Positions 1 through 10,966 of a stretch of 64,000 bases of DNA are shown here, piece after piece. Every line of letters starts with the position of its first letter. Position 1 is the stretch's first letter. The stretch comes from Mycocentrospora acerina. Lineage: Eukaryota; Ascomycota; Dothideomycetes; Pleosporales. The stretch spans positions 248,001 to 312,000 of the forward strand of contig JAKUHH010000395.1 in the NCBI GenBank assembly GCA_022701365.1, read 5' to 3'. The notes beneath the pieces were generated by a model. That model did not search any database. It was not told the DNA's origin and saw nothing but the letters and a program-made list of their open reading frames with translations. Both the position numbers and the translations under genes were made by a program.

Positions 1-1156
1 TCCGTGAGATTCAAGGCTCATGGCTGCGTATACTTCAAAGAGGATCTGCAACGCTTCACCGGAAATTCAGAAGCCATACAAATCAAGTTAGGCCAGAAAG
101 ACTCGACTCTTGAGCAATATGCAATGGGACCCCTAACAAAATCAGAATCTTGAATTAGTGGGCGCGAGCTGTTAGATCTTGATCGAGGCCCATGTACGTG
201 AATGACCTAATACCAGATCCTGCGTAAGATACTGATTAGAACCAGGGGAAGATCCGCAAGCGTATGCGCAAGCAGTAGGTGCCAATGAGGAATTGTGGAT
301 TAGAAATAGTGCCAAACCCCGAATGAACTACTACCGTTCTTCAAAAGATCCTGAACTCCCTGAAGACGCGCTTGAACTGCTTGCCAAGTATGAACAAGTC
401 GCGTCATTTTTGGGTCCGGTATCAGAAAACGAGTCAGCTGACATTAAAGCTCTTTGGCATCCTGATCTCCATCTTGATAATATGTTTATAGATTCAGTAT
501 CACATGAAATCACTGGCATCGTGGACTGACAATCAGCGGCAGTTGCACCGCTATTTTACCAGTCTGGTGTCCACAGAGCTTTTCGACATTACAAGACTGT
601 TAGAGAGGGCTGGGTCATGCCCGAGAAGCCCGAAAACTTCGATACTCTGACCCCCGACGAGCAAAAGCAGATCGACCGCGATCTAGAGAGCGAAACGATA
701 CACAAATACTACGAGCTCCAAACCATGAAGCGTGCACCAATTCACTAGGATGTTCTACAGCAATCATCAGTGCCTGTGCTTAGAAAGCCAGTCTGGCTTG
801 TGACGGGCGTATGGGAAAACCGGGATACGTTCTTCCTACGGGACTCGCTCATTGCGCTTGTCGCCCAATGGGATGAAATCTTTGTGGAAGATACACCGTG
901 CCCCATTATGTTTACGACAGAAGAACTTGAGCTGCATGCGAAGGAGGAAGAGAATATGGATGGTGTTGGACAAATGCTATCGCTATTTCAAGATCAGGGT
1001 GCTCTACCAGCAGATGGCATGGTGCAGCCGGGAGATTACCAAACCGCTGTTGAAAACAGCCATAAGTATAAAGAAATTTTCATTAATGCCGCTCAAAATG
1101 AGGATGAGAGGGACTTGTACTCCAATCTCTGGCCGTACCAGGAGAATTCTGAATAA
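1..1156 (+). pseudogene. Degenerate APH-family phosphotransferase, 5' end outside window
   Basis: Conceptual translation gives a fungal protein of the aminoglycoside phosphotransferase (APH) kinase-like family, which phosphorylates small molecules or is of unknown substrate in fungi. The catalytic-loop signature (WHPDLHLDNMFID, about 453-492) is readable and is followed by a long C-terminal part ending at 1156 (LWPYQENSE). The frame is broken: TGA at 151-153, frame loss between about 180 and 245, TGA at 527-529 exactly where the family has the Trp of VDWQ, and TAG at 746-748. On both sides of the last two stops the same frame reads on with convincing family sequence, so they are nonsense mutations and not introns. 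All three stops can be explained by G-to-A changes of Trp codons. I call it an inactivated gene; an ancestral intron in the damaged part cannot be excluded. Confidence 0.8.
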
Positions 1157-2243
1157 AGATATGATTATATGTCCTGCTTTGTAAAATCTTGACCAATATT
1201 ATTTTACTAAGTCCATCTTTCTGGATCATACAAGTTTGTACAATCGTAACTTTGAAATTATAGAACTTTTCTTAGATGGAAGATACGATGAACGTTCAGA
1301 TGATCCTGCCAAGCCAACAGATCCGTTCGTGATTGAATGCGAAAGAAAAACGAGCCACTGACCTACAGGCCCGGCTTCATAAGAGGTTGCCAGAACGAAG
1401 CATGAATATCGTCTTTGGTGATTCATGGATGATGGGCATTCGATAGAGCGAATGTAAACATGGGCAACGTGTCCTACTGCTGAAACTTGACTCGCCGCTA
1501 TAACTTGCTTTCAAATACGATTAGGAACTATGATTTTTCAGCTGCATACTGTACAGGCCTATATAATTATGCACTAGTCACGACTCTTGGCGCTCCACAC
1601 TATTGTTGCTTCTGAAGTCTGACTCAAACTTTGATTGTCGACATTCTGGATGATACAAAAGTTTATCGCAGACTTGGCTATCTACCAAAACACATCTCTT
1701 GAAATCGATAGTTGAAGGATGATATGGGCAAATAATGCCCATTTCATACGGTTGAGTAGATTTCAAACCTGTCACAAGCTATTTCTAGTACGCCAAAACG
1801 ACCTGCCAAGCCAACAACATGCGGGGCATCATACAGGGGTCTCTCTGGTGGGAAACGACCATTCCCAATACGTTTCACATTTTCAGCCGTCTTAATCTTT
1901 GGCCTACTTCTATCCAGTAAAACACTAGCTGGCCGACTACCTATGCTGACATATAATCTTCGAGGATTCAGAGTTTATCTTTATTCGGGTCCCGAGCTGC
2001 CCGCTGCCGGTTTCTAGACTCGTTGCAGTTAGTTGAGCTCTCATCCACTGTTAATGATTTATCATCACGTTATGCTTACGAAAATCTCCAATCTGAAGCA
2101 CTTTCCTACATTTACCTTAAATGCTTCTGCAGTGACAAGTTAAAAAGTGGACAAAGAGATTGGAAGAGTTTAATCGACGTACCTTTAGCTAGTTTAAAGC
2201 TTCATCAAAACCACACCCTTCGCTACATCTTCAAAGAATTGCA
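1157..2243. other. Intergenic, no gene seen
   Basis: Only short, unconvincing open frames on both strands. It is AT-rich compared with the gene-dense part of the window. It separates the decayed APH gene from the NAD(P)-binding protein gene, and the last few hundred bases should hold that gene's promoter. Confidence 0.5.
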
Positions 2244-3084
2244 ATGTCTTTAAAATCCATCGTAGAGACTGTTCTAGTTGTTGGGGCAACAGGAAACATT
2301 GGTGTTGCCGCTGTTACAGCCGCGTTGCGCTCGAAGCGCAATGTGCTGGCGATTGTCCGCAACCAAAGCTCAGCAAACAAACTTGTCAAACACGTTGGCA
2401 CATCCAAAGGCATTACTTTTGTTGAAGCCAATGTGCTTTCCGACTCGGGTGTCAAGGGGGTTGTTGACCGAGTCCGAGCGGGCGAGCTTCCCTCCTTTCA
2501 GCATGTGTATACCTGCGGTCAGTTACATAATGTTCTTAAAGATTAGTTTGGCTATTAAACTTTCACTGTAGTTGGCGGCGATTACATCCCGATTTCTCTT
2601 CAGGAGATAACTACCAGCCAACTTCGCTCGAACTTCAACAGGGCATTCGAAGCCAACTTTTGTAGGTAATTCCACCTCCTGTGTCGAGTTGTAGCCAACT
2701 CATGTAATTTGTGTAGTTGCCTACCGGGATAGCATTGGATACCTACTGGAACAGAAAAAACTTGAAAGTACATACACCATCTGCACCGGGTCACAAGGTG
2801 ATTTGGGTATTCTCCCGCTTCCAGCCATGACACAAGGTCCCCTATTCTCCATGGCCACCGCTGCAGCGCGCGAGAACGAATCTACAAACGTTCGCTTCAA
2901 CGAAGTCTATCTCGCATTCCGTGTTGAGGTAGATGAAAATGCTGTTCAGCATGGTGTCACAACGGCTTCGGATTTTGGGAACGTTTATGAGATGATCTTG
3001 TCCAATCCCGAAGTCCGCAGTTCGCGCGTTCGAGTGGAAAGTCCCGAAGATCTGAAAAAGTTGAGATATCAAAGGAAGTTTTAG
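2244..3084 (+). CDS. NAD(P)-binding Rossmann-fold (SDR/NmrA-like) protein
   Basis: Three exons: 2244-2517, 2572-2661 and 2717-3084, with introns of 54 and 55 nt (GT-AG), give 243 residues. The N-terminus carries the dinucleotide-binding turn GATGNIG at residues 14-20 after a beta strand (VLVV), as in short-chain dehydrogenase/reductase and NmrA-type proteins. Splicing joins VGGDY...NRAFEANF to FAYRDSIGYLLEQ and then to TICTGSQGDLG, a continuous SDR core with a YxxxI-like helix. No classical YxxxK catalytic pair is obvious, so it may be an atypical reductase or an NAD(P) sensor. The protein is short for NmrA (about 300) and fits a compact SDR. It is followed on the same strand by a receptor-like gene and an O-methyltransferase. 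The substrate cannot be told. Confidence 0.78.
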
Positions 3085-3609
3085 AAGCACGTCGCGTGCC
3101 GTCTAAGATGTCGAAGAATTTTGAAACAATTATGTTAGGTTGGAGAATCTCCATATTGCGCATTGTGCATTAGATTCCAAAAGCTTAATTTTTTATTCAG
3201 CTCGTTCAAAATTGCTACAATTGAACACCCAATCATCGCACCACAAACCGATCAATACAATGCCTAGCCAAGATGAACCAACGTGGCACAGTCACTGTGC
3301 CGCAGATTAATCCTAGTATGCTAATACAGTACTATCAATCCCCCTTGCATGCATCTTTGTATGATTTTTTGGTGGCATGATTATGCTCCTTTTTATTTAT
3401 TTATTACGTGGCACAGTAGTTTCTCAGATGGATTTATGAAAAGCACTGCCATCACCCGTGTATTCATCCAGACAAATCTCTCGTCTCAAACTTCAAAGTT
3501 GCTCCAAAAACGGAGAGTGTGCTTTGGAGCAGGTCTTCTTATTACCCCTTATGATATCAGATTCAACCAGCAGAGCACTTCTCAACTGCTTTATTTCTCC
3601 ATCGTTGCG

Positions 3610-5006
3610 ATGGAAACATTGGATCTCAGCAGTAGTCGACAGACCGAGATTCTCGTAGTCGCATGGGTCACGACTGGAGCAGCCATCATTGCAGTCCTGA
3701 TTAAGCTCTTCGCTCGTGCACGAATTATCAGAAGGATGGGATGGGATGATTTTTTTATAGTGTTCTCTCTCGTATGAATCTTTAAAGTCAGGATATATGG
3801 GTTGGCACTGACGTATTACCGCAGGTACTCAGCATCGTTGCTTCGGTATTAGTGCACTACTCTGTGTACTTAGGTTTTGGTCGGCCCATGGGTGCTGTGC
3901 TAGCAGAATTCGGATCAGACCGTTTGGTTTTGACTGCAAAGTGGCAGATGATGGGATATCGTAAGTGCTTCTCATAGTATGCCAACAATATTTTCTGACA
4001 ACAAGGCAGCATTTAACATTGGTACAAGTCTCTCGCAAACCCATTTAACACTATACATACTGAGAACACTTACTCTAGGTGCCTTCAGCTTTCCCAACAT
4101 CGCGATCGTCATCCTCGTCTGCCAGTTGGTTGAACAAAGACCTCTGAGGGCCCGACTACTCTATGGAATGACTATTCTACAAGTTCTATTCGCAATGATC
4201 ACGATATTAATTGCCTTTATACAATGTACACCAACACAGAAGCTATGGGATAAGGCATTAAAAGGATCGTGCTGGAATCCGAATATTCTAAATGATTTCT
4301 CGTATTGGCTATGTGCTTATACAACTCTCACGGATTTTGTACTGGCCATTGTACCAATTGCCACTTTCTACAAGCTTCAGATGAAGCGGTCTACTAAGAT
4401 AAGTCTAAGTATCATGATGGGTCTCACCATGTTCTCAGCTATAGTCACAATCATCAAAGGGACATACTTGCATTTATTTACAGACGCGGCCGACCCTTGT
4501 AAGTATGCACTCCAAGCCTAGGATATACCTCTCACTAATGGCCCAAAGTGTATGATCCAGTACCTCTAGTCCTCTGGGGGCTGTAAGTCAGTTCCTTCCC
4601 TGCTTGGTGTTCAACAGAAGCTGATTTACAGTTGAGAGTGGAACAAAATGTTGTTATCATGGCCGCTTGTGTCCCGACTATGCGCCCATTTTTTCGTAAA
4701 GACTGGAGGCTTGGAACAAGCAGTGCCCAAAACCAACCTGCCTCGGCTAATCAGCTCGCGGTCGTTTCGTTGCGGCGTAGCCATGCGGGACACAAACGAA
4801 TGGGCTCGATCTCGAACGTTCCACTTGACGAAATAGACGTAAGGGATTATGCAGAGTCCAATAGTTCGCGACAAGGCATTTGGCGTACTCTGAGAGATTC
4901 TATGGAATGGCAAGAACAATCTGCAGATAACGTTGAATGTGCAAGCAAGGATGTGTCCCGAGTTCAGACAAAGACAGACCAGCCTAGACTTGAGGAACAT
5001 CAGTAA
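3610..5006 (+). CDS. Seven-transmembrane rhodopsin/PTH11-like integral membrane protein
   Basis: Five exons: 3610-3771, 3825-3960, 4010-4498, 4549-4582 and 4637-5006, giving 396 residues. Exon 4 is only 34 nt. The last acceptor, TTGAG before AGTGGAAC, is weak but is the one that keeps the frame (LVEQNVVIMAACVPT). The N-terminal two thirds contain about seven hydrophobic helices, for example EILVVAWVTTGAAIIAVLIK and the helix running across intron 1. The WDDFF motif after helix 1 is typical of the fungal rhodopsin-like/PTH11 family (extracellular loop after helix 1, cytoplasmic tail). The last 120 residues are polar and probably a cytosolic tail. Some members sense surfaces or hosts, while most have no known ligand. 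It sits between an SDR-like gene and an O-methyltransferase in the same orientation. The first Met is chosen because the seven-helix domain begins just after it. Confidence 0.82.
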
Positions 5007-5491
5007 GATGGGTGGTGAAGGTCATAAATTTTGAAACACAAGAACTGGTAGTAATGGTGGGCGGACATCGTCGGTCTTTCTAACCCTCTGGGTAAGGGGG
5101 TTGAGGCGGGGGGATGCGAAGGATGACCGATTTGTTTTGGATCCTCGAAATAGGCAAGCCCTTGAACTATGCAATATGCTCCACTCAATGAGATAGTATG
5201 CGGCACAGTACTTGAACTTCTTAAATAGGCTTAACAAGCATCCGCTAAATCAGGCATGCTCTACGATTGGCTGCTGCCATGATTCTAAAAGCCGCCTGCA
5301 AATATCGTCGTCTTCCGCGTAGGCTCATCATGGGAAACAATACCCGGAGGATTGCGAGATAGAAAGTATTTGTGGACCATCAAATCCTTCACAAATTATA
5401 AGATCAATGTATTCATATGAAAAGCAAATCCTCCTACATCTTTATATCCATCAGAGAAGCCCAACTTTTCTGTGAACTTTGATCCTTGAAA
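5007..5491. other. Intergenic/promoter region of the O-methyltransferase
   Basis: No open frame with family-like composition. It should contain the receptor gene's 3' end signals and the promoter of the next gene; no distinct box is clear to me. Confidence 0.4.
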
Positions 5492-6746
5492 ATGGCAATA
5501 CAAACTGTTTCCTCGATACTTGAAAGCATCGCCGCTGCTGGAAAAGCGTATGATGTCAACCAACTCGGCTCTCGCGAGTCCCTTATCGAACTTGGAAGAG
5601 ACCTCGTTGCTGCACTAGAGATTCCCAGTGAATTTTTACAAAGAAGCTTCTGGGCAGAGGTAAGAATTGATATCATAATGAAAGCCACTTATCTCACTTA
5701 CCATCCTGTAGCCGGCACTATCCGCCCACTGCAAAATTGCTGTGGAGGTCAAGCTCTTTCAACACCTCAAGGACGCCGATGGAGCAGGCCTCAGCGCTGA
5801 GGATCTTGCGCAGAAAACACATATCGATGTACTTTTGCTACGACGGATTATGCGCCATCTCATCGCAATGAAAGTAGTATCTTTCTCGGATGGCAAATTC
5901 TACGGCACACCCCTCAGCCACGGGCTAGCAGCAGAAAACTATCAAAAGAGTCTAGACTTCTGCTACGATGTCGCCAGGCCCTCCTTCAACGGAATGCCCG
6001 AATTTTTGAAGAAGACAGGATACAAAATGCCCACATCCCCCACTGATGGACCATTCCAAGCCGCTCATGGAAGTGATCTGCCTTTCTTCCACTGGTTAGT
6101 CGCGACGCCCCCTCACCTTGCCGAGTTCGACGCTTTCATGTCTGCCTACCGAGCTGGAAAAGCGAATTGGTGGGATACCGACTTTTACCCAGTTTCCGAG
6201 CGTCTTTTCGATAGCTTCAATCCTACTGAGAATGAGGTCCTTCTTGTCGATGTTGGCGGCGGTCGTGGGCACGACGTTGAGCAATTTGCTGCCCGGTATG
6301 CCTCACATCCTGGACAGCTAGTGCTGCAGGACCGTGAACCAGTAATTGCCAGTATCGAAAACAAGGAGACTCTTCCATTCCAGAGTCAGACGCACGACTT
6401 TTTCACTCCACAGCCCATCAAGGGAGCGCGAGCATACTCACTCCACTCCATTCTACACGATTGGCCTGACGAGGAGAGTGTTACGATTTTGGAAAACCTG
6501 ACATCGGCATTAAAACCAGGTTATTCTCGAGTTCTTCTGAATGAAATTGTTGTGTCAGAGGAAAATCCTTCGATAGCATCTACGTCAATGGATATGATGA
6601 TGATGGCTCACCTCTCCGTTTTTGAACGCAGCGAGGCAGATTGGAGAGCTCTACTTGCCAGGGCTGGTCTGAGAATCGTGAAGATCTATGATTACCCAGG
6701 CGTGGCAGAGAGTTTGATTGAGGCCGAACTTGCACACATATTCTAG
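5492..6746 (+). CDS. Fungal S-adenosylmethionine-dependent O-methyltransferase
   Basis: Two exons, 5492-5659 and 5712-6746 (52-nt intron, GTAAGA...TGTAG, phase 0), encode 400 residues, the normal size for fungal plant-type O-methyltransferases. An N-terminal winged-helix dimerisation domain (about 60-130) is followed by the Rossmann methyltransferase fold: SAM motif I is VDVGGGRG at residues 235-242, and the acidic residue binding the SAM ribose lies in LQDRE about 20 residues later. The catalytic His is in LHDWPDE (His305, Asp306). Such enzymes methylate phenolic hydroxyls of polyketides or other secondary metabolites in the cytosol. No polyketide or peptide synthase is visible in the window, so it is a stand-alone or tailoring enzyme whose partner genes are elsewhere. 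The start is the first ATG in frame, 33 bases after an in-frame stop-rich leader. Confidence 0.92.
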
Positions 6747-7216
6747 GATCAATATCATGAAATTTGGTACGATGGTTAATTTTTGTATCCAACTACGATT
6801 CGGAGGTCGGTTAATTGTAAACGCTTGAATTTTACAATCAACGTTGTGAGTTGATATTCAACCTGAAGCAAACTAATAGTCATGCGTCTCCAACCCGATT
6901 GTGCAGAGTGCCTAAAAACTGTATAAGCGTCTAATACTACAGCAAAAAATAGAGCCACCCAGAGGGGGTAGCACTAAGCTTACTTGATCGATTGGCATCT
7001 TGTCACTGATGAGCGCTTGTTTTTATTATTCTCCACAGCTTGGGAACGTTTAATATGCAAGCCATTTCGTCTAGACTTTCCAGCGTGAAATTTCTTATCT
7101 GGAAATTTTCGGAGCTATGCCTCCATATTGTGCCAGAAAATGTAAGCCAGGCAAATTAAAAAGAGTGGAGAGGCTGGAAGTTACCTGTAGAGAATGTTAC
7201 TGATTTTGTATCTTCA

Positions 7217-7450
7217 ATGAGGATGGTAAAGGGCTCTATGATGAGCGTTACTAACCTTATATTGAAACTGAACGCTAAAAGCTACATTCAAAAGGGTGGT
7301 ATTGTATCGGTAGTATATTCGGAGGCGGATAACTGTCCTGAGGGCGGTAAAAGTGCCTTGATGCCAGGATCTAAGTTGAAGTACTATCCTGGAGAATGTG
7401 ATGCCGACCATAACTTGAAATTTATCTTCCGTATCATTTCAGCAAACTAA
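7217..7450 (+). CDS. Uncertain small open frame, unrecognised
   Basis: A 77-residue open frame with two cysteines and the run GGIVSVVYSEADNCPEGGK, reading like a compact beta-rich domain rather than random translation. No signal peptide is present at this Met; a short upstream exon could supply one, since the frame stays open back to about 7160. I do not recognise a family. It may be a fragment of a small secreted protein gene or chance. Confidence 0.2.
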   Translation: MRMVKGSMMSVTNLILKLNAKSYIQKGGIVSVVYSEADNCPEGGKSALMPGSKLKYYPGECDADHNLKFIFRIISAN

Positions 7451-10400
7451 TATTGCAAGGAGAATCATTGTTTACATATGCTGAAGTCTGAGACGGAACA
7501 AGAAGTGTTATCAATGTTCTATTCCGTCCCCTCAATTCTCCGTTCTTGTTTACAATGTCAAATAATCGCCCTATTGAACTACTTTTCTCTTGTACAGACA
7601 CCTATGGGAGTGACCGTCTCTAAAATGAGGTCATTATTGTAGAAATTGGTAAGGCTATGGGGATTTATTCTTGTCATCAGCACAGAGAGAGCCTGCAACA
7701 CGTTTCCGCTTGGACTTGTTGCTCCGCAGAAACTAGTTTCACGTCTTCTTAACCTGTCGCTGTATAAATGTGTTGCCTAAATGTGGAGTGGTTGCCATAT
7801 CCCGAAATATTGATAACCTTGCTGAATCAAGAGCTGTTACTGCCTGGGTTCAAGACACAACCACCTATTGCCTAAATTATGTTAGTACGCGATGAGTTGT
7901 AGGTACGTTAGTCGATACATTTGCCACACCGGAGCTCCCGTAGTGCATTTTCTAAAACGGGGACGAGGCTTCTAGTCCTACTCTTTTGGAAAGAGAAAGG
8001 TCCAGACTTTTGGCCATTTACATTACTTCTAACGTTTGCCGTATTGTTGACGTCAACCACGTACTTTGTAGTGGCCATCTTGTTCTTGGCGCTAGCCACG
8101 ATACTCGACGGGCGCCTGCAAGTCTCTGTCGTAGTAGCCTAAAACATTATTTGGGCATTAATGGTCAACAGATTTGTGGACACTAAGACCATGACAACAC
8201 ACCAGTTCCCCTAGTGGGCAGAACATTGGTAGAAGCGATGACAAAAAGTGAAGTGAGGAAATTAACCAAATATGTAAACCCAGACATGTTCCTGTGCGTA
8301 ACGTGTATTGTCCAGGGTTGTGCAGGATTATGTCAATTTAGTTCAGCTGGGTCCACTTATTGATGAACCTAAGGCGTAGGTCAGCATATACTACTAGAAT
8401 GATATAGCGCGCTCAAGGAAGCCTCCTCCTATAACCCACTACCTCGGATTCGCATGTTAACAGGATTACTGAACATCGACACCCTCAGATTAATTTTGCT
8501 TAACTTGGTTACTCGATCAGGTGTTTCCAGATTGAATTGTGAATTTCAAGGCTAACCTGGTAAACTTCTATCGCTGTACATTTCTGTGGGGGGATGTTGG
8601 ATGTGGGATAAAGGAGAGCAGACAAAGGAAGGACAAAGTGAATAGTTCACAATTTGGACGACCTTCTGGAAGAAAACAGAAGCTCCGCCCGTTATTTACA
8701 CTGTTGGTAAAGAGTGAAGTGTGTTAGCTTAGGCAATCTACTTTTCGCCAGAGGCATTGCGTCGCAAGCTTTGAAATGCGCCAACATCTTTGGCCATGGA
8801 CATAATCTCGATCTATTAATAGGGGAGACTATATCGACGTGAGGGTCTGAGGCAGACGGGAATGCCAACCAAATGAAAGCAAATTTAGAAATGTGCGAAA
8901 TATCAATGTACAGCCCAAACACTTTCGCATAGCATGCGCATGTACAGAGAGTGCTTCTTGACTTCTCTACGTAGTTTCTGGAATGTTTTCCGAAAGTCTA
9001 GGTTATTAATTGTAATTCGCAAGCCATCGTTAGTCCAAACCAATGGGAAGGGCGAAGCCTTAACCGTCTGCACCCTAGTGGTTCGCCACAGTCTATGAGA
9101 TGCAGACAACGCAGAAGCAGCTAAAAGAAGCGTAACCCCAGCTTCCATAGTGTTGGCACCGCGGTTAAAACAAGCAACATGTTCGTCAAAAGCTAGCGTT
9201 TGACATTCTTCCCCGATTTTTGACAGTAGCAGAAAAACTACATTTCAAAAGGAAAGCGAGATCACCTGCTTGAAAATCTTTTACTCTTTCCGCCGTCTCT
9301 TCGTACACCACGCAGGCGATTCACCGTTTGCACAATCCTTCACATGTCGAATGGGTACTTGATTAGGTATGTCCAAGTATGTGGTTTTATGCTGGTCATC
9401 TGAACGACTGCATAAATGGCCTCAAGGCTGCGTCCTGCAACGCAAGGGATTACGGATATTGCCGTGCGAGCAGTGCTCATGATCTGCGAAGTAAATCATA
9501 AGACAAGGGATATATCCTAGTGGAACGTGGAACGTGGACAGAGGAGCAAACTTCTATGAGGATCTTTGCACGGCGTGGCCGGTGATCAGTGGTACCATGT
9601 GGCACAATGGCTGCAGATGTGCCCGCCTTGCATGTGCAGCGGCTCGGTCTGTCTTCCACGCTCGCTTATCTTTCTTCGATAGGCAGTATGACGCCGCCAC
9701 AGAGTGTGACGATAAGCCGATGATGTTCGTTGCGATGTGTTCGCTGTAGTGCATTTGGATAGAAGTGCAGGTGCGGCTTGTGGTGCCGGAACGGATCAGT
9801 TCTGTCAAATTCAAAACTTGTTTCAAATTAAGTTGCAAAATAGGTCAGATCGCCATGCCAGGATGCTACCAATTTTTTAAAGGCCCTTCGTTCGGTGGCT
9901 ACTTCTACGGTCCGCGTCAGACGTAATCCGCTGCCCGACGAGACCAATTGAAATCATGCTGCTCACCGCCTGAGTGAGGACATTCAATGCCCGATCAGGG
10001 GGGGGGCCTAATTGGAAGAAGTTCGTATCCAGCACTCGGCGTACCTCTGAATCGTGTTGCTCAGAGCATCGCGCAGACGAGCCGTTATTTTCGATTTGTG
10101 TGCGTCATACCTACAACGGAACGCATCAGGCTCCTCATCTCCGGAGGAAGGCTCAGCGACAGGGGCACACAAACAACGCCCCAGGTATTTCCCGAACATG
10201 TCGAGCATGTCGAACATACATACATACGTGCATTCGCAATCCGTGATATTCAACCACTAGTCTTAGTTCTCGAGCTTGCAGAAGCATCAAGGCTGGAGCG
10301 AGGGCCAGGATGCAAGGTTTATCGACCCGTTGCGTCGGATCAGCCAGGCGGACCTTTTGTTTGGCATGTCCTCGGGTCCGAGCACACCCTGTCTCCCACA

Positions 10401-10966
10401 GCACATCACAACCAGTCTCGTTTCGCAAATGAAAGTACCACAAACATTGCACCTCTGGGGAGAATTGCCGCTTCTACTGACGAAGCCACTTCGTATTCAT
10501 TCGCTGTTCTCCCGAAAATTGACAACCGATTCCTTGCATGCTCTTCCCTACACTCGCAGACCGCCTTACAGCTGTCATCATGGCATAGAAATAACCACTC
10601 TGGATCAGGAGAGGGTAAGTCCGCTTCTCGTCTCTCCTCTCAATACGGGGCCATTCTGGACTCATCGGCAGTTACAGCAAGGCGTTTGCTGGTTGAAAGA
10701 CCATAAAGTCGTCACTCAGCTTGCCCTCATCCTTTCTCTTCTCTCAGGACATTTCACTTGGCTCTAGTTTATCCCTTCCGTTTCAAGTAGCAAGTCCCTG
10801 GCGCATGGATCTACACCGTCGCCGTTAATTCCACTAGGTTGTCTCCGCTTATGACCCACTAACGTTTATTTCATTCTTCCATCGTCCTTTTACGTTTCCG
10901 TTCCGTTGTTGATCTTTTTTTTCCCTACGCTTTCCTGTTCCCATGCCGGGACATTGATCATTGACT
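7451..10966. other. Long gene-poor stretch
   Basis: No open frame here reads like a known family. The longest (9987-10706, plus strand) lacks protein-like composition and overlaps open frames on every other phase, as expected by chance. A G7 run lies near 10000. The last 120 bases (about 10850-10945) are strongly pyrimidine-rich, a common feature just upstream of fungal transcription starts, and precede the permease gene. I found no transposase or reverse transcriptase signature, but old mutated repeats would be hard to see by eye. Confidence 0.4.

Noticed and set aside
9987..10706. 239-codon plus-strand open frame
   Set aside because: Composition is random-like and open frames overlap it in other phases; no motif is seen.
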